A stretch of 64,000 nucleotides of DNA from Aureobasidium sp. EXF-3400 (taxonomy: Eukaryota > Ascomycota > Dothideomycetes > Dothideales > Saccotheciaceae). The notes under the pieces were generated by a model. It did no database searches. It saw nothing but the letters and a program-made list of their open reading frames with translations, and was not told where the DNA came from. Shown here piece by piece: positions 30,635 through 42,005 of the stretch; the first letter of the stretch is position 1; each line of letters begins with the position of its first letter. Position numbers and translations under genes: made by a program. The stretch spans positions 79,808 to 143,807 of the forward strand of contig SWBL01000112.1 in assembly GCA_024195585.1 (NCBI GenBank), in the 5' to 3' direction.

Positions 30635-31166
30635 TCACAAGTTTGAGTCACCCGTGGCGACCTTGCCCTTGATGTTGTAACGCTTGCTGAAGAAAGTGAA
30701 CCAGTCGTCAAGCACTTTCTTGTGTTCTGGCTTGAGATCTTCCCACTCGGGTCGGCATTCTTCCTTCTTCAACGAGGACTGTGCAAGAGCTCTAGACGCG
30801 TCCTTGCCGGCAAAGACTGGGAGGATGAGTCAGCGGATGGTTTGTTGAGTAGGACTGCGGAGACGATACCTGAGTATGAAGCTCCTGGTTCATATGCCTT
30901 GTTGCCAGTCACGTCGAAAACAGTTCCCTGTCACATGTTAGCTCTGATGACGCGTCTTGCTATGTCGAGCTCTACTTTGATGGCCACATATGTTGGATAA
31001 CCCTCGTGTGTTCCTTGAGTCAATTCGTTAGTAAAATACTTAACACAAGCAGTCATAGCCTTATCAATAACATACCGTCGCACTTCGATAGGTAGTCCAA
31101 GCTGATAGGGTCATCCTTTGGCGGGTCAAGCTCGACCTTTTGCTTTGGCTCAAATTTTCCAGACAT
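30635..31166 (-). CDS. DAP1: Dap1/PGRMC-like cytochrome b5-fold heme-binding protein
   Basis: A 122-residue membrane-associated progesterone receptor (MAPR) family protein; Dap1 binds heme and supports the sterol P450 Erg11. Four small exons, with introns at 31014-31075, 30927-30975 and 30818-30869; exon lengths 91, 38, 57 and 183 sum to a full frame, and the fused product reads smoothly. Seen: MSGKFEPKQKVELDPPKDD, YPTYVAIKGTVFDVTGNKAY across two junctions, VFAGKDASRALAQSSL, and WFTFFSKRYNIKGKV. These are family hallmarks, including tyrosines near the heme pocket. There is no N-terminal membrane span, unlike animal PGRMC1, so a soluble or peripherally bound protein is expected. Because no exon is long, the gene is easily missed by ORF scanning. 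Confidence 0.9.
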
Positions 31167-32016
31167 GGCGAAGATGGTTCTCGGTTGTGATATTATTTGG
31201 ATGTCTTCACTCAAGATTGATTGGAAATTGGTGTTGATTTGATGCTCGAGATACGGAGTGAAGTTGAGGAAGTGGCGGCTTGGCGCTGCCGAGGTTGTTT
31301 CTTTGTTCGAGCCCCGGCCACATCTTCCAACACACTCTTGTGTGCATGGTCGCAGAACAAGATGATCTCCCCATATCATTTCTTTGCTGGGCAGACTGGT
31401 CAAGCAGCTATATTCTTACATATACTTAACTGATCATGTACGGTCTCAGCGAGCTGAAACATAGGCGTGTAGACCGATGTACCATACACAACATCCACAT
31501 ATTGTATGCTAAAGACTGCCACAATGTAGCTATCGCAATGCACAGTACTTTTTGAATCAAAAACATACCCACAGAGGCACTTCAAGATACATTGCGCCTC
31601 TTCTCAGGGAGCGTTTGACATCAAGCAGCCTGAAATTCCAATCGACAGCGCCGTGAGAATGGATACGAAACAAAAGTGACAGTCTTTTGCACAAGAGGAC
31701 ACACTTGAATGGCTGATCATTACTGATTTGGCTATCGAAGCTCTTGATGCGTCTTTCATATTCCTCGAAAGGTCGCGCAGAATGAAAGGTGAGGATCGCC
31801 TCCGTCTTTTGGGTGTGATCTAGGAAAGAAGCAAAAGAGATATCATTTTCAAGGAAAACAAAAAATAATGGTGAGTCCGTAGAACAACCACAAAAAATAG
31901 CTAGTCAATCGCACAGTTCCTGCACATAGTGCTGGATTGGATATGGAAACCAGCAGATAACAGCCTCATGGGCCACTGCAGATCGAACACATAACGAGAA
32001 GGAGGTTTCTTTGCCG
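31167..32016. other. Intergenic region, no gene seen
   Basis: An 850-bp AT-rich stretch upstream of the DAP1-like gene and downstream of the F-box gene. It holds only short frames and short A-rich strings (near 31850-31870). No RNA gene was recognised. Confidence 0.5.
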
Positions 32017-33732
32017 CTATTCATAATAGCCGTTAGGTCCTTTCTCGGACACGCGGTGGGAATCGATGGTTTGCTGATCGAAATAAGGGGGTAGCTGCCT
32101 CATGAAAGAGCCCTTCCGTGAAACATATGGACTGCAACGATACAGAACTACATCAACAGACAAATCGACGCCTGCTTCAGAGCCTCGTGGTATCAAAGCG
32201 TCTGAGATGATGTCAGGATCCCATTGCTCCAAGACAAGGTAGGGAGCTTGATAGACGAGGAGTCTCAAGTTTTGAAGCAATGGTGTATTTGCTTGCCAGT
32301 CATTCAAAAATCCAGTTACAATCTGGACAAGTTCTTCCTCGTGAAACATGGGTGGAGTGCCTGGAGCATCTTCTGCTGGAAAATCGAAGCCGTCAAGATT
32401 GATCCAAAGATCAGTCAGGTGCTCGGGGAGCTTTGTTCCTAGATGGCTTGTCATGGTCAATGTCTCCGTTTCCGTCAAAACTACGTCCGCCATCCTGGTA
32501 CAATTGAGCACTCGCAATGGTACATGCAAAGTACTCAACGTTGGATAGTCGCTGAAGTCCAATTCACCGGTAACATGGTCCCAGTCGTTGATCCATGATC
32601 CAGACTGCCAGATGTATTTGCCAATATGAAGGTGTAGAGATTTGAGAGTCGACTTGACAGATGAGAGCGCCTGTTCGAGGGCCCCAAGGTCGACGAGTGC
32701 CTCTCTTGGCGAGGCATACTTCTCCATCGTAGTCCAAAGATCGTATTTGAGTGTACAAAGTCTTGGGCAGACTCTGAGTATTTGAGCCAAATCACGCTCA
32801 TTTGAAAAGGTGTAGGCAAGCTCAAGTGATTCGAGACCCGTAGTCAGTGGCAGCATGCTCATGACTGGCCATTCAAATTCAGCATTAGCAAGTGGCTTTG
32901 GTATATTGAGCGACAGGTGTCGGACATTAGGCGAGTTGAAGAAAAGGAGTTGATTGAGTTGTCCATCGGACCGGATTGATGGTACTCGACTGGGTGCCAT
33001 GTACACCTCCTCACGAAAGGTACCTATCGAAGCCATCGTAAGGTGTTTCAACTCTTTGATAGTGGCGAGTCCAATGAACGAAAACAGTTGCGAGAATTCC
33101 GCGCTGATTTCAACTGTTTCGAGTCTTTGCAAATATACGAGCAGAAACGCAGCGTATGCACTAGACGAGCCTTTTTCCAACTCGTCCAGCCATCGAGCGT
33201 GCGAGCATATAGTTGGTGTGCTTTGCATAAGAATGCGTTGGAACCGATTGCGGTCACGGTTTGTGAGCCCTGTTTGGCCAGGATCAATCCATACAGACGA
33301 GGGAACAGCGCCAACGAGATGAAGACAGCGAACCGAGCTAGCTCGATCCCATGAAGCTATCAAGGTCCTCACCAACAGATATAGTGATGGATATGTCTCG
33401 AAAGGATCTGAAGACACGTCTATTAAGCAAGGCGGATGAGCTCGACCATTGTAACAGTCCTCTGGATGATTGCTCTGTTTGCATATACCAGCGTGTTCGC
33501 AAGGACATGGGCTAGGATGTTTGTGAGGGCAGAATCTGTGACGAAAGTTGTGGTAGCAAAGGTGCCTTCTGCGACGCCAGACAAGATTCACCTGTCGATA
33601 TAGGACCGGTGTGACGGGGACGTGCCAATCTCGAGAAACGAGCGAAAATACTGGTAGGCATTCTTTTGGCGTATATGATAGGATCTGCCAGAATATCTCT
33701 TCAGGAATCGCGATGCTACCAACTGATGGCAT
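32017..33732 (-). CDS. F-box protein with Cys/His-rich insertion
   Basis: A predicted 571-residue intronless protein with an N-terminal F-box-like helix set (IPEEIFWQILSYTPKECLPVFSLVSRDWHVPVTPVLYRQVNL read in pieces), which normally binds Skp1 in SCF ubiquitin ligases. The start ATG at 33732 is the first in frame; the open frame before it has no ATG. Right after the F-box comes a Cys/His-dense stretch (LCYHNFRHRFCPHKH, then PCPCEHAGIC, EDCYNGRAHPPC) that could bind zinc. The remainder looks like irregular leucine-rich repeats (LETVEISAEF, LESLELAYTF, LKSLHLHIGKY), a common substrate-recognition layout in fungal F-box proteins. The target is unknown. Confidence 0.75.
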   Translation of the reverse strand: MPSVGSIAIPEEIFWQILSYTPKECLPVFSLVSRDWHVPVTPVLYRQVNLVWRRRRHLCYHNFRHRFCPHKHPSPCPCEHAGICKQSNHPEDCYNGRAHPPCLIDVSSDPFETYPSLYLLVRTLIASWDRASSVRCLHLVGAVPSSVWIDPGQTGLTNRDRNRFQRILMQSTPTICSHARWLDELEKGSSSAYAAFLLVYLQRLETVEISAEFSQLFSFIGLATIKELKHLTMASIGTFREEVYMAPSRVPSIRSDGQLNQLLFFNSPNVRHLSLNIPKPLANAEFEWPVMSMLPLTTGLESLELAYTFSNERDLAQILRVCPRLCTLKYDLWTTMEKYASPREALVDLGALEQALSSVKSTLKSLHLHIGKYIWQSGSWINDWDHVTGELDFSDYPTLSTLHVPLRVLNCTRMADVVLTETETLTMTSHLGTKLPEHLTDLWINLDGFDFPAEDAPGTPPMFHEEELVQIVTGFLNDWQANTPLLQNLRLLVYQAPYLVLEQWDPDIISDALIPRGSEAGVDLSVDVVLYRCSPYVSRKGSFMRQLPPYFDQQTIDSHRVSEKGPNGYYE

Positions 33733-34305
33733 GCTTAACGCTATTCGGTTCAATGTTAATATTTCGTGGAAAAGGCATCATGATGTAGATAAAAGGTAGT
33801 CAATCTTCTTAGCTTGAGTCGTTGGGTACTCCATTCGACACCATTCAAGCGACGCTTTGTTTGCACTGTGCCCCGCGCAGTCGTGCGACACGGTCTGGGC
33901 GCCTGGCTGAGAGAACCGCCGTCAAGGGCATCTCAAGCTATGCGTGACCTTCGGTGTACCGACGAACGAGCTGAACAGGGTCACTCTGATGGCATGACTT
34001 CAGCGGATGATGGGAGATCATCGAACCAAGACATCTGCTTCGATTCCTCTTGAGGCCAGCAGTAAGCAGGTCATCATTGCCCGATATAAGCATCCGCTTC
34101 TGCCTAGTGGTCAAAAAAAGTCAGAAGCCAAATCAGATACCGTTTCACCTCGGCTTGCGTATGCATCCCTAAACCTGAACGCAGGAAAGGTGAAGCACCC
34201 TATCATTGATGACTAGTTAAACGTAATAAAGTGTACATGTATATCCACTACCTTCAATCTCATACTAAATTACTTTTGCGTGTAGAAGCCTTCAATGCAA
34301 ACCAT
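33733..34305. other. Intergenic region, no gene seen
   Basis: This 573-bp stretch is upstream of the F-box gene and downstream of the BOR1-type gene. Only short frames occur. Confidence 0.5.
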
Positions 34306-36308
34306 CTAATCATGTTTACCAGCGGTGTAAGGCCCATTTCCACGTCCCGACCGCTCTAGATCCAACATCCTTCTCATCTCAGGACTCTCCTCTCCTGGGG
34401 TGGAACTGTCCTTCTCTTTATCACTCATCTGCGCACTATCTCCCTCTTCCTCGGCAGTGAAACCTCGTCTCTTTCTTTCCAGTGCAACTTCTGGCATGAC
34501 AGGTTTACCACCCAGACTGCACAGCACAACATCAGAGTCTGCGGTGAGTGCATCCATAATCTCTAATTCTCTGCGAGTAAAGCAGTGTGGCATCAGCGAC
34601 CAACGCAGAGGAATAAGCGATATGATGATAACAGGGAACCCGATGGCGCCAATAGTCTGCGAGATGGCGACGCTGAAGCCCACACCCAGAATTTGGAAGA
34701 GAAGGAAAAGCATAATCTTCCTTCTCGGGACCTGCAAGAGTGGATCAGATGGGTCGATAAAGCGATGTTCTTTGATGAGGAAGATGAGTTTTTGCGTCAT
34801 GCCGTTGCCTTCGATGGAGCCCCAGCCAACGACGAAAAAGACACCGCAGAAGAGACAGCGGGGCATTGTGTGAAGAACGATGAGGAGAGGACCGGTCATT
34901 GTGCCTACGATGGCAAGACCCATGAGGAAGTGACTGATACGTTGTTCAACCACCGCCTCGGCGACAAAGACCTTCTTCCTGCGCTCCATGGGTCGACCTT
35001 CATCGTCCTCGGTTTCGTGACTGATGACGAGTTTGTCCTTGTACTCAGTCAAGGAGTCTGTGTGGACAGGGGCCTGGGGGACCAAACCATTAGGCATAGG
35101 GATACCGATGATACCAGCGATGAAACATGTGACTCCAAGGAGGGCAAAGTCCCAATGGAACCCAGCAGGCTTCTTAAGAGGGTACTGTCTTGCTTGAGCG
35201 CCGATACTGCTGACGTTGTGGTCATAGTAGAACAACAACGTCACGAGTATGCCAATGGGCAAAGCAACAAAGATCCACTTGACAGGAAGATCCCAGAAAT
35301 GAATCAACCAGCTGCGGTTAGTTGAAGGGTAGAATGCTTTAGTTATAGGCAAAGTGAGCACGTCTGCTGATTTGATGGTTCCTGGAATGTGCACAAAGCC
35401 AGTCCAGAATATGGTGGCGATCTAGAAGAATGCTTGTTAGACTCGTTTGAAGATGTCATAGGACAATTTGCTTACAGGATATGCGTAATCAGAGAGCACC
35501 TTGCGAGTGACCGGGGTGAAGACCACGGTGTGAGGAAGCATTTCCAATGCATAGACTGTGGCCCAATAGCACAGTGCGACAACAATGCTTAGGAAGCCAG
35601 CCGTATGTGTGCTCTCGTAAAATTGAGCGATAAGTTCTTGAACACCCTTGACTGCAGAAGGCTTAGCATTTGCCAATGTCGGCATAGGTATGGGAATATG
35701 TCTTACTCATATAGATGATACCAACATACATGCCGAAAGCATTACTTGAGAAGTCGGTGATAAATCGCATGTAATCACAAAGATTGCCAAATGATGTGAT
35801 CCAATGGGTGATGGCTGCCCAGATGGCAACCCATGCCAGGAACTCCGGGTACAAATCGCGAATCCCCTGCTTTACAGCAATATCGTAGATGGTGTAGTTG
35901 AAAAGAGAGATCAGTCCAGTAATACCGACAATGGTCAGTGGTTGAGCAGCCAGAGTGCTAAACACAATTGCTGCTAGTGCAGAAGAGAACAATGCCTCGT
36001 TCACACCGAAGAAGCCGTCTGTGTGTCGATTCATGTCTAACAAGAATGCTAACGCTGGTAATAAACTTGGGATATATTATTAGCCTTGACGACCTTATGT
36101 TTTGATATTGGCATGTGACATACTTGACAAAGTACATTCGAACTGTGGCGGCAAATGTTCTATATGTAACTGCATCGCTGATATCGCTCCAGTAGTATGG
36201 TAGTCGTCTTTTGATATCGTAGTACATTCCACGGCCTGGTCTTAGCATTCGATATTGCCGCCATCCAGTTGCACCTTCCCAGGTGTAGGGATCCTGTTTA
36301 GCATCCAT
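34306..36308 (-). CDS. BOR1: SLC4-type anion exchanger, Bor1-like borate/bicarbonate transporter
   Basis: A 611-residue plasma- or vacuolar-membrane transporter of the HCO3-/borate (SLC4) family; yeast Bor1 exports borate. Four exons, introns at 36066-36123, 35652-35706 and 35422-35475; joins read FVNLLPALAFLLDM, YMIKGVQELIAQF and AYPIATIFWTGFVHIPG. Seen: R-P-GRGMYYDIKRRLPYYWSDISD near the N-terminus, QPLTIVGITGLISLFNYTIYDIA, FGVNEALFSSALAA, and a late cytosolic segment (YKDKLVISHETEDDEGRP). The RRKIMLFLLFQILGV and GFPVIIISLIPLRW spans follow, and the C-terminal tail is polar and Glu/Ser-rich. About ten or more hydrophobic spans are visible. Length is near that of yeast Bor1 (576). Confidence 0.93.
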
Positions 36309-37477
36309 GGCAGGTTATGTTGATTGTCCAGTCTTGTCCAACACTCGAGAAATGGAGGGAATGTTTGTAGGAAACCCCACCAGTTTGCCTTATCACGAAG
36401 CCTTCCAAGTACTGACGGAGTCTCTGCCGAGGTTATTGTGTTGTATTGTTGAAGGAAGATAATTGTTTTTCCTGCAACCAAAAATGGTAGTCCACACAAG
36501 ACAGAGAAATCAACAAGTCGACAGGCGCGTCTTAAACAGGAACAAAAAGTGATAGCACAAAGATGAAGTATATGACGACCGAAACATGGTCTGAGTTTAG
36601 AGGCGTGAAGCCACGAAGGTTGTATTTATCCTTTTGATGATTATCCTTTTTGCGCCTCTTGGGAGGTGATGAAATGGGCGCACAGGCCCGCCCGTTTGGC
36701 TTGATTCGTGTGGGGCGGGCAGAAGAACTTGACGCCTCGCGCTCTCTTCAGGCTTCATCAAACGCCAAATTGAAATGGAACACTGAATTCAAGTCGTTCA
36801 AAGCACCTCCGATGGACGGATCTCCCTGCACACAGGGTACAGTACATTGGGGAGTCATATTGCTACCATGTTCCAATCATCCAGATCTCTGCTCTTTGCA
36901 ATATTTGGTGTTCGAAGCAAACTCCGTTGCGACCACGATCCGATCAACGCCAAGCCATTGAACCTAAAGCATAAGTTATCAGTTTCAGACCGTGGACCCC
37001 GTCATGATTTTTCAGGCGTTCGTCAACGCAAAATTCACGTTGCCGTCGGTTAGAGATGACAGTTGGGGACAGTTGGTGGTCCTGCCTTACAAAGATGAGA
37101 AGATCCACAAAAGTTCATAGCCGAGTAGTGAGGCTCAACTTTCGGATTTGCTGCCCAGGCAGAAAAAACTCGACTTCTTGCACTGTCTTGGATAGAATTT
37201 TGTTTTTGATTTTATGATGAACTATTCATACATGTTTCTTACCTCTCTGATTGAGAGGCTACTCGGTATACTATGTAATTGTGAATTGTATCCAACAATA
37301 AGAAAGAAGAAAGGTAGGGCGATATACCATAAAAATCCCATATTGTCAGTTGATTTAGGGTAGTGCATATTCCGGAGATGGCTTCACGCCTTGCACTGCA
37401 TTACTGGAAGAGGGGAATGATCAGGAAGCGACAATTTTGCGGCATCTGAGCCTCTGACTAGTATACAACCAACCTTC
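36309..37477. other. 1.2-kb intergenic region, no supported gene
   Basis: Upstream flank of BOR1 and downstream flank of the rhomboid gene. Frames up to about 100 codons on the plus strand near 36650-36960 have no recognisable domain or splice context. No RNA gene was recognised. Confidence 0.5.
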
Positions 37478-39357
37478 TTAGTCGGTGGGTTCCTCGGATT
37501 GCACGGACGTGAACTCTTTACGAGTCATCAAGGTGGCGGGAGTCTTGGAGCGGACGTAGAAACCCGCAAGCACGCCTGTTGCAAGTCCGGAAAGATGTCC
37601 AGGATAGTCGATCTTGGTATTCTTACCGCGCCATGCTCTTAGGATTTCAAATCCAGCGATCATGCCCAGAACAGTCAGACCAGTTATGTCTGGGATCTCG
37701 TAACCGAGCACTGTCACGTTGTTGCTGTGGCACAAACGGTTAGTGGGACTGCCGAAATGAACAAGGGTAGAAGTCGCTTACTTTGCTCTGACCAGACAGG
37801 CTGCAGCCATGGTGCCGATGACGGCAGTAGATGAGCCAAAGCTGTAATTCATCCAACGCTTGGCGAGCACATTGAAGGCCAAGGAGCCATAAGTGCCCAC
37901 AGTACCACAAGCAAGGTATATGGCTAGAAAGGTACCTCTGCCTACATCATCATGTACTACACATCATTTAATTAGTGTCAAGTAGCTGCATAGGTGCGCG
38001 ACTCAAACTTACGAATCCAACCGAAAGGCCACAGCATAACCATGTTGACGAACAAGTGACGGAAGCCTTGATGACTGAACTGTGCACCAAGAGTTCCAAT
38101 GGCGAAAGGATATGCCGCAGTGACCTGGAAAGTCTTGTTCATGGTTCTCCATAACGGCGGAATCCTCCAAGCAATGAACACGGCGAGATTGATGGCGGTG
38201 ATGGCCCCGAGGGTAGCAATAGCAGGCGGCACATCAGGGAACATCCTCGCTGATTTCGGAGGAGGGTTATACGTCTCTTCGAGCATCCAACAACCAGCGA
38301 GGACAGCCAAAAGAACCAAAGCGGACGGGCCCAATCGGCGAAGAGTAGAGAGATTAGGAATCTTGTTATCCTTGATGATGGTTGCTTGCTCTTCATAGTA
38401 CTTGACCCAAGGTTTGCGCTCCACAGGCTCTAACCATGCCTTCTGGGTAGGCTGTGCTAGAGCGATCTCGTCAAATGGACTGAAAATCTTTCCTGATTCC
38501 TCTTTTGTTTCGACTTGAGGGTTGTTATCCTTAGCCTCTGCTTTGAGAGCAGCGACTCGTTCTGCTTCCTGTTGCTTCTTGGCTTCCTCTTTCTGTCTGT
38601 CTTCTTCCATCCATCTTGCTTTGTTCGCTTTTCTGAGTTGGTCCAAGGCACTCTCTCCATATATATCGGAAGAGGCGACGGATGGTTGTGAATCGTCTGC
38701 CTGGCTATCGTCGGTACGCTTGTAGATACCTAGCCTTTCAGCGCGCGCCATGTATTGTTGTTCCACTTTCATGATCTCTGACTCTGCCCAAGCAGCACCG
38801 GCCTCGTTCTCATCAAAGGCGGGATCCAGCGTTCTGATGTATTCCAGAGCCTTGGTAGCCATCTCAGGTGAGATTCCCGATTCTCTGGGAAAGTCAACAC
38901 CTACGTCAATGAGACTGCCTGAGAGTCTACGGTAATGCATTAGCCGCAGGATGTGATTTCCATCGTCGCAATGTATGTCCGGACCAAATATTTCAGCGAT
39001 AGTGGCTTGATCGAGTTCTCCTGAGGGCAAGGGTATGCCAATTTCTGGATCGTAGTCTCTCCATGTGGGAAGATCCCTGCGTCTGCGGGCTGATTTCTGG
39101 CCATCTTGAGTTGAAGCCCGGCCAGTCTTCTGGACAACAGGAGGCGGTCTGGGGATGAAGCGATTACGAGTCGAGAAAGTCGTACAGGCGGAGAAGTTGC
39201 GCAAACCAGTATTCAAGGTTAACCGAGAGCGTAGAAGCGATTTTACGTGGTTGCGAGCCTCGGCATGGGCGAAGAGAGATGCTAGAGAAGACGGCGCAAA
39301 AGGTAATGAGGATGTCGAGCATGAGGCCCGCATCACCACCGGACGAGCATGGTTCAT
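37478..39357 (-). CDS. Mitochondrial rhomboid-family protein (Pcp1-like)
   Basis: A 588-residue rhomboid with an Arg/Ser-rich N-terminus typical of a mitochondrial presequence (MNHARPVVMRASCSTS). Introns 37957-38012 and 37725-37781 link three exons; joins read WPFGWILHDDVGRGTF and LVRANNVTVLGY. Seen: a long soluble region (about residues 60-330) with a charged coiled-coil stretch, then about six membrane spans. FSHQGFRHLFVNMVMLWPF matches the rhomboid HxxxxHLxxNM signature, NYSFGSSTAV carries the expected catalytic serine region, and YPGHLSGLATG carries the later histidine. The GxSG box reads GSST, so the second glycine is missing. It is probably an inner-membrane protease like Pcp1/PARL, but activity is not assured. 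It is divergent from the TMA17-like gene across 237 bp. Confidence 0.86.
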
Positions 39358-39594
39358 GGCGTCTCAATCATCCACAGCAACCACGCAGAATTGCGGGAGA
39401 CGTGATTAAAGGCAGATATCGAAGAGGCTGAGACACAAATATCATGTCGTCGACGACAAAATGGACCATGATGAATTGCGGAGTTCGGCGGTGCTCAGAC
39501 CACGTCGAAGCGGCGTCATGGTCGTGTTTGCCTGTGACGAATGTTGATTACCTTTTGTCTTCTCCTCTCATTCAATACACACCGAGCAGTCATC

Positions 39595-40103
39595 ATGTCG
39601 CACGAAGCACTGCCTATCGACCGAGCCAGGTTCGCTGAAGCTCTTGAGTCGCTGCCCCTCGATGCACTGCACTCTAAGGTGGCCGAACTGCGCAACAACA
39701 TGAACCATCTGAGATATTCCAACGAGCAAATGGTCCCTTTTGCCGACGATGGTGATCAAGGTATGTCGGCTTCTCCTTATTCTGAAAGACTAGCTCTAAT
39801 ATAGGTTTTGAAGATTGCAAAGACGCCATGTACGAGAACCTCGTTGTCATCAGCCGCATGAACGAACGCATCGAACTGCTACGAGCCGAAGTTGAGAAGA
39901 GAGGCATGAGATGGTCAGAAGCCGAAGTTGAAGATCGTCAGGTCGGCGAGAGAATGGTCAACGGCGATTCGGTATCCACAACTACAACACAATCACAACC
40001 TCAAAGCGGTCGCTTGACAGACGAACAATTGAGAGCACAACTCGAGGCAAGGTTGGCCCAGGACACACAAGACGACCAGGAAGAAGAGGGCCTTCATCTT
40101 TGA
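39595..40103 (+). CDS. Small coiled-coil protein, TMA17-like
   Basis: A 154-residue protein with one 44-nt intron (39761-39804). Seen: SLPLDALHSKVAELRNNMNHLRYSNEQM near the start (read in two parts), then ENLVVISRMNERIELLRAEVEKRG, then a polar tail with a DEQLRAQLEARLAQ helix. The spacing of the helix with an N-x2-HL-x2-SN motif and the later EN...V...NERI helix resembles yeast Tma17, a small proteasome-assembly and stress factor. The match is by eye and modest, so I give no gene symbol. No membrane span or signal is present. It is convergent with the verprolin gene, 118 bp away. Confidence 0.6.
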
Positions 40104-40221
40104 AGCCAACGTCTAGAGTCGCATTTCTCTTTCTGTACGATACCCTTATGCTTGAACAATCTCACACCTTTACTCTGATTGTCCTAAACACACCCGTCTT
40201 CCTCTATGAACACACTCAAAA

Positions 40222-41663
40222 CTATTCAAAAGCCGAAAGATCTAACGGCACCGTACTGCCTCTCCCCGCTCGGTACATCTTGGTGGCTCCCGAGAACTCT
40301 CGCGGTTTGGGAAGCGTCGCGTCTGGCTGGAACTTGAATCGGGTATCTTCAATCGTAATGCGCCCACCTCCCATTCTGCTCCCGCCTGTCCCTTGTGATA
40401 GATTGGGTGATTTTGCCCCATTGCTCAACGTATATGATGAAGCATCCATAGTTGATCGCGAAATGGATCCTGCGTGAGGTCGTGTAGGAGGTGCCGAAGG
40501 AGGTGGTGAAGGCGCTGCGAGTGGGGGACTAGGTGCTGCAATTGGTGGTCTCGGTGGTGAGGGCGCAGCGGCGGGGGGCGGCGGTGGTGGTGCAGGCGCA
40601 GGTGATCTCGGAGGAGTAGCACTGCCTGGAGGAGGAGGAGGTGGTGGTGGTGGAACAGCAGGTGAAGCTCGGCCAAAGGCGTTGCGCGCAGCTGTCTCGG
40701 CTAAGGACGGAGCATTGCTCATGGGCGGTGGTGGCGCGCTGATTGAAGGAGGAGGCGGTGGAGGTCTAGGAGCTGAAGATGGAGGCAACGGGGGAGCGGC
40801 TGGAGGCGCTGGCGACGCAGAGGATGGAGGTGGAATGTTGCCCGAGGGTTTGCGTGAGGACGGAGGTGGCATAGGCGGTTTTTTGCCAATTGGAGGTTTG
40901 GGTTTGGATGGTACAGCTGGCGAGGAGCTCGTAGTCTGGGGTCCGGGTCGTACGCTGTTTCTAAGGGCGGATACAGCAGGATTTGAGGGTGGTGCTGACG
41001 GGGGAGCTGGTGGAGGGACTGGCGGAGCAGAACTGATGGGACGAGGAGGTGCGCCTGGAGGTTTGGGTGCAGCGGAAACAGGACGAGATGGAGCAACTGA
41101 ACCTCCGAAATATGACGAATCCTCATCTGCTCCAGTCTTGACGCCGCCTGACTTGCGCAGCTTGGGCATGCCGCCAGCGAAAAGACCTCCTAGTTGAGGC
41201 GGAGCAGCTCCTACGTCGCTCGAGGCACGATCTCTGTTGCCGCCAGAGGGAGGTGGAGGAGCAGAAGCTCCTGGTGGTTTCAGCATTCCTGGTACTGGAG
41301 GAGCGCCCATAGCGACAGGACCTGACGACTTCTTTTTATTTCCGATGATGGGAGCAGAACGATCATTGACCTGGGTGACCTTCTTGAGTTTGGTGCCTTT
41401 TGTGATATCTCCTAGCAGAGCGCCCTAGAGTGAGTTAGCTAAGATTAAATTGAGTGTCGGTTTAGTCGTGGCACATACTCGACCTTTGGTAGCAGCAGCG
41501 GGGGGTCTACTAGGCAGGCCTCCGGGCGGTGGTGGAGGGGGAGGCGGTGGACCTGGACAATGCAGTCAGCACAGGTGACAGCGAGGATCATGATGAGTAT
41601 CTGCTTACCGCCTGACATGCCGGGCGGCATTGGGGGCGGAGGAGGAGGTGGTGGAGGCGGCAT
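40222..41663 (-). CDS. VRP1: Verprolin / WIP-like actin regulator with WH2 domain
   Basis: A 443-residue proline-rich protein matching verprolin/WIP, which binds actin monomers and WASP to promote Arp2/3-driven endocytic patches. Three exons, introns at 41553-41608 and 41425-41478. The start is the ATG at 41663 (MPPPPPP); an upstream in-frame GTG is not used. Seen: a Pro-rich opening, then a WH2 motif at about residues 44-70 (GALLGDITKGTKLKKV). Long PPPP/APP repeats with SH3-ligand-like KPPMPPPSS follow, and near the end is a conserved-looking segment with FKFQPDATLPKPREF that suits the WASP-binding tail of WIP proteins. Base composition is strongly skewed by proline codons, which creates long antisense frames. 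Confidence 0.9.
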
Positions 41664-42005
41664 TGCGGTAGCCTTAGACACTCAGACGGACAGAATGCGC
41701 GGGCGCGTGACGGGAGACAGCGGGCAGGCGCACGCGCTGGCAGAAATATGGGCGGAACCAAGTCGGAGGAGAGACTTGGGCAAGGGAAGACGACCAGAGA
41801 GGTTGCAGGTGTAAAGTGGTGGTCGGCGAGGTCTGTGGTGGGTATGTAGTGGTTGGTAGAGGATGGAAATGTGCCCAGTCGATGATGGCTGAGCACGGCG
41901 TCGTCACTCGCAAGCTCGGCCCGAACCCTAAGAAGCATAGAATATCACTCGAAGTTTGGAAGTTGCGACAGGCAGGCATTGACCCGTCGTCGACACAAAG
42001 CAACC
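41664..42005. promoter_or_regulatory. Divergent promoter region VRP1 / mitochondrial protein gene
   Basis: A 342-bp gap between two genes read apart. It is GC-rich near VRP1. No TATA box or conserved motif was recognised. Confidence 0.45.
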
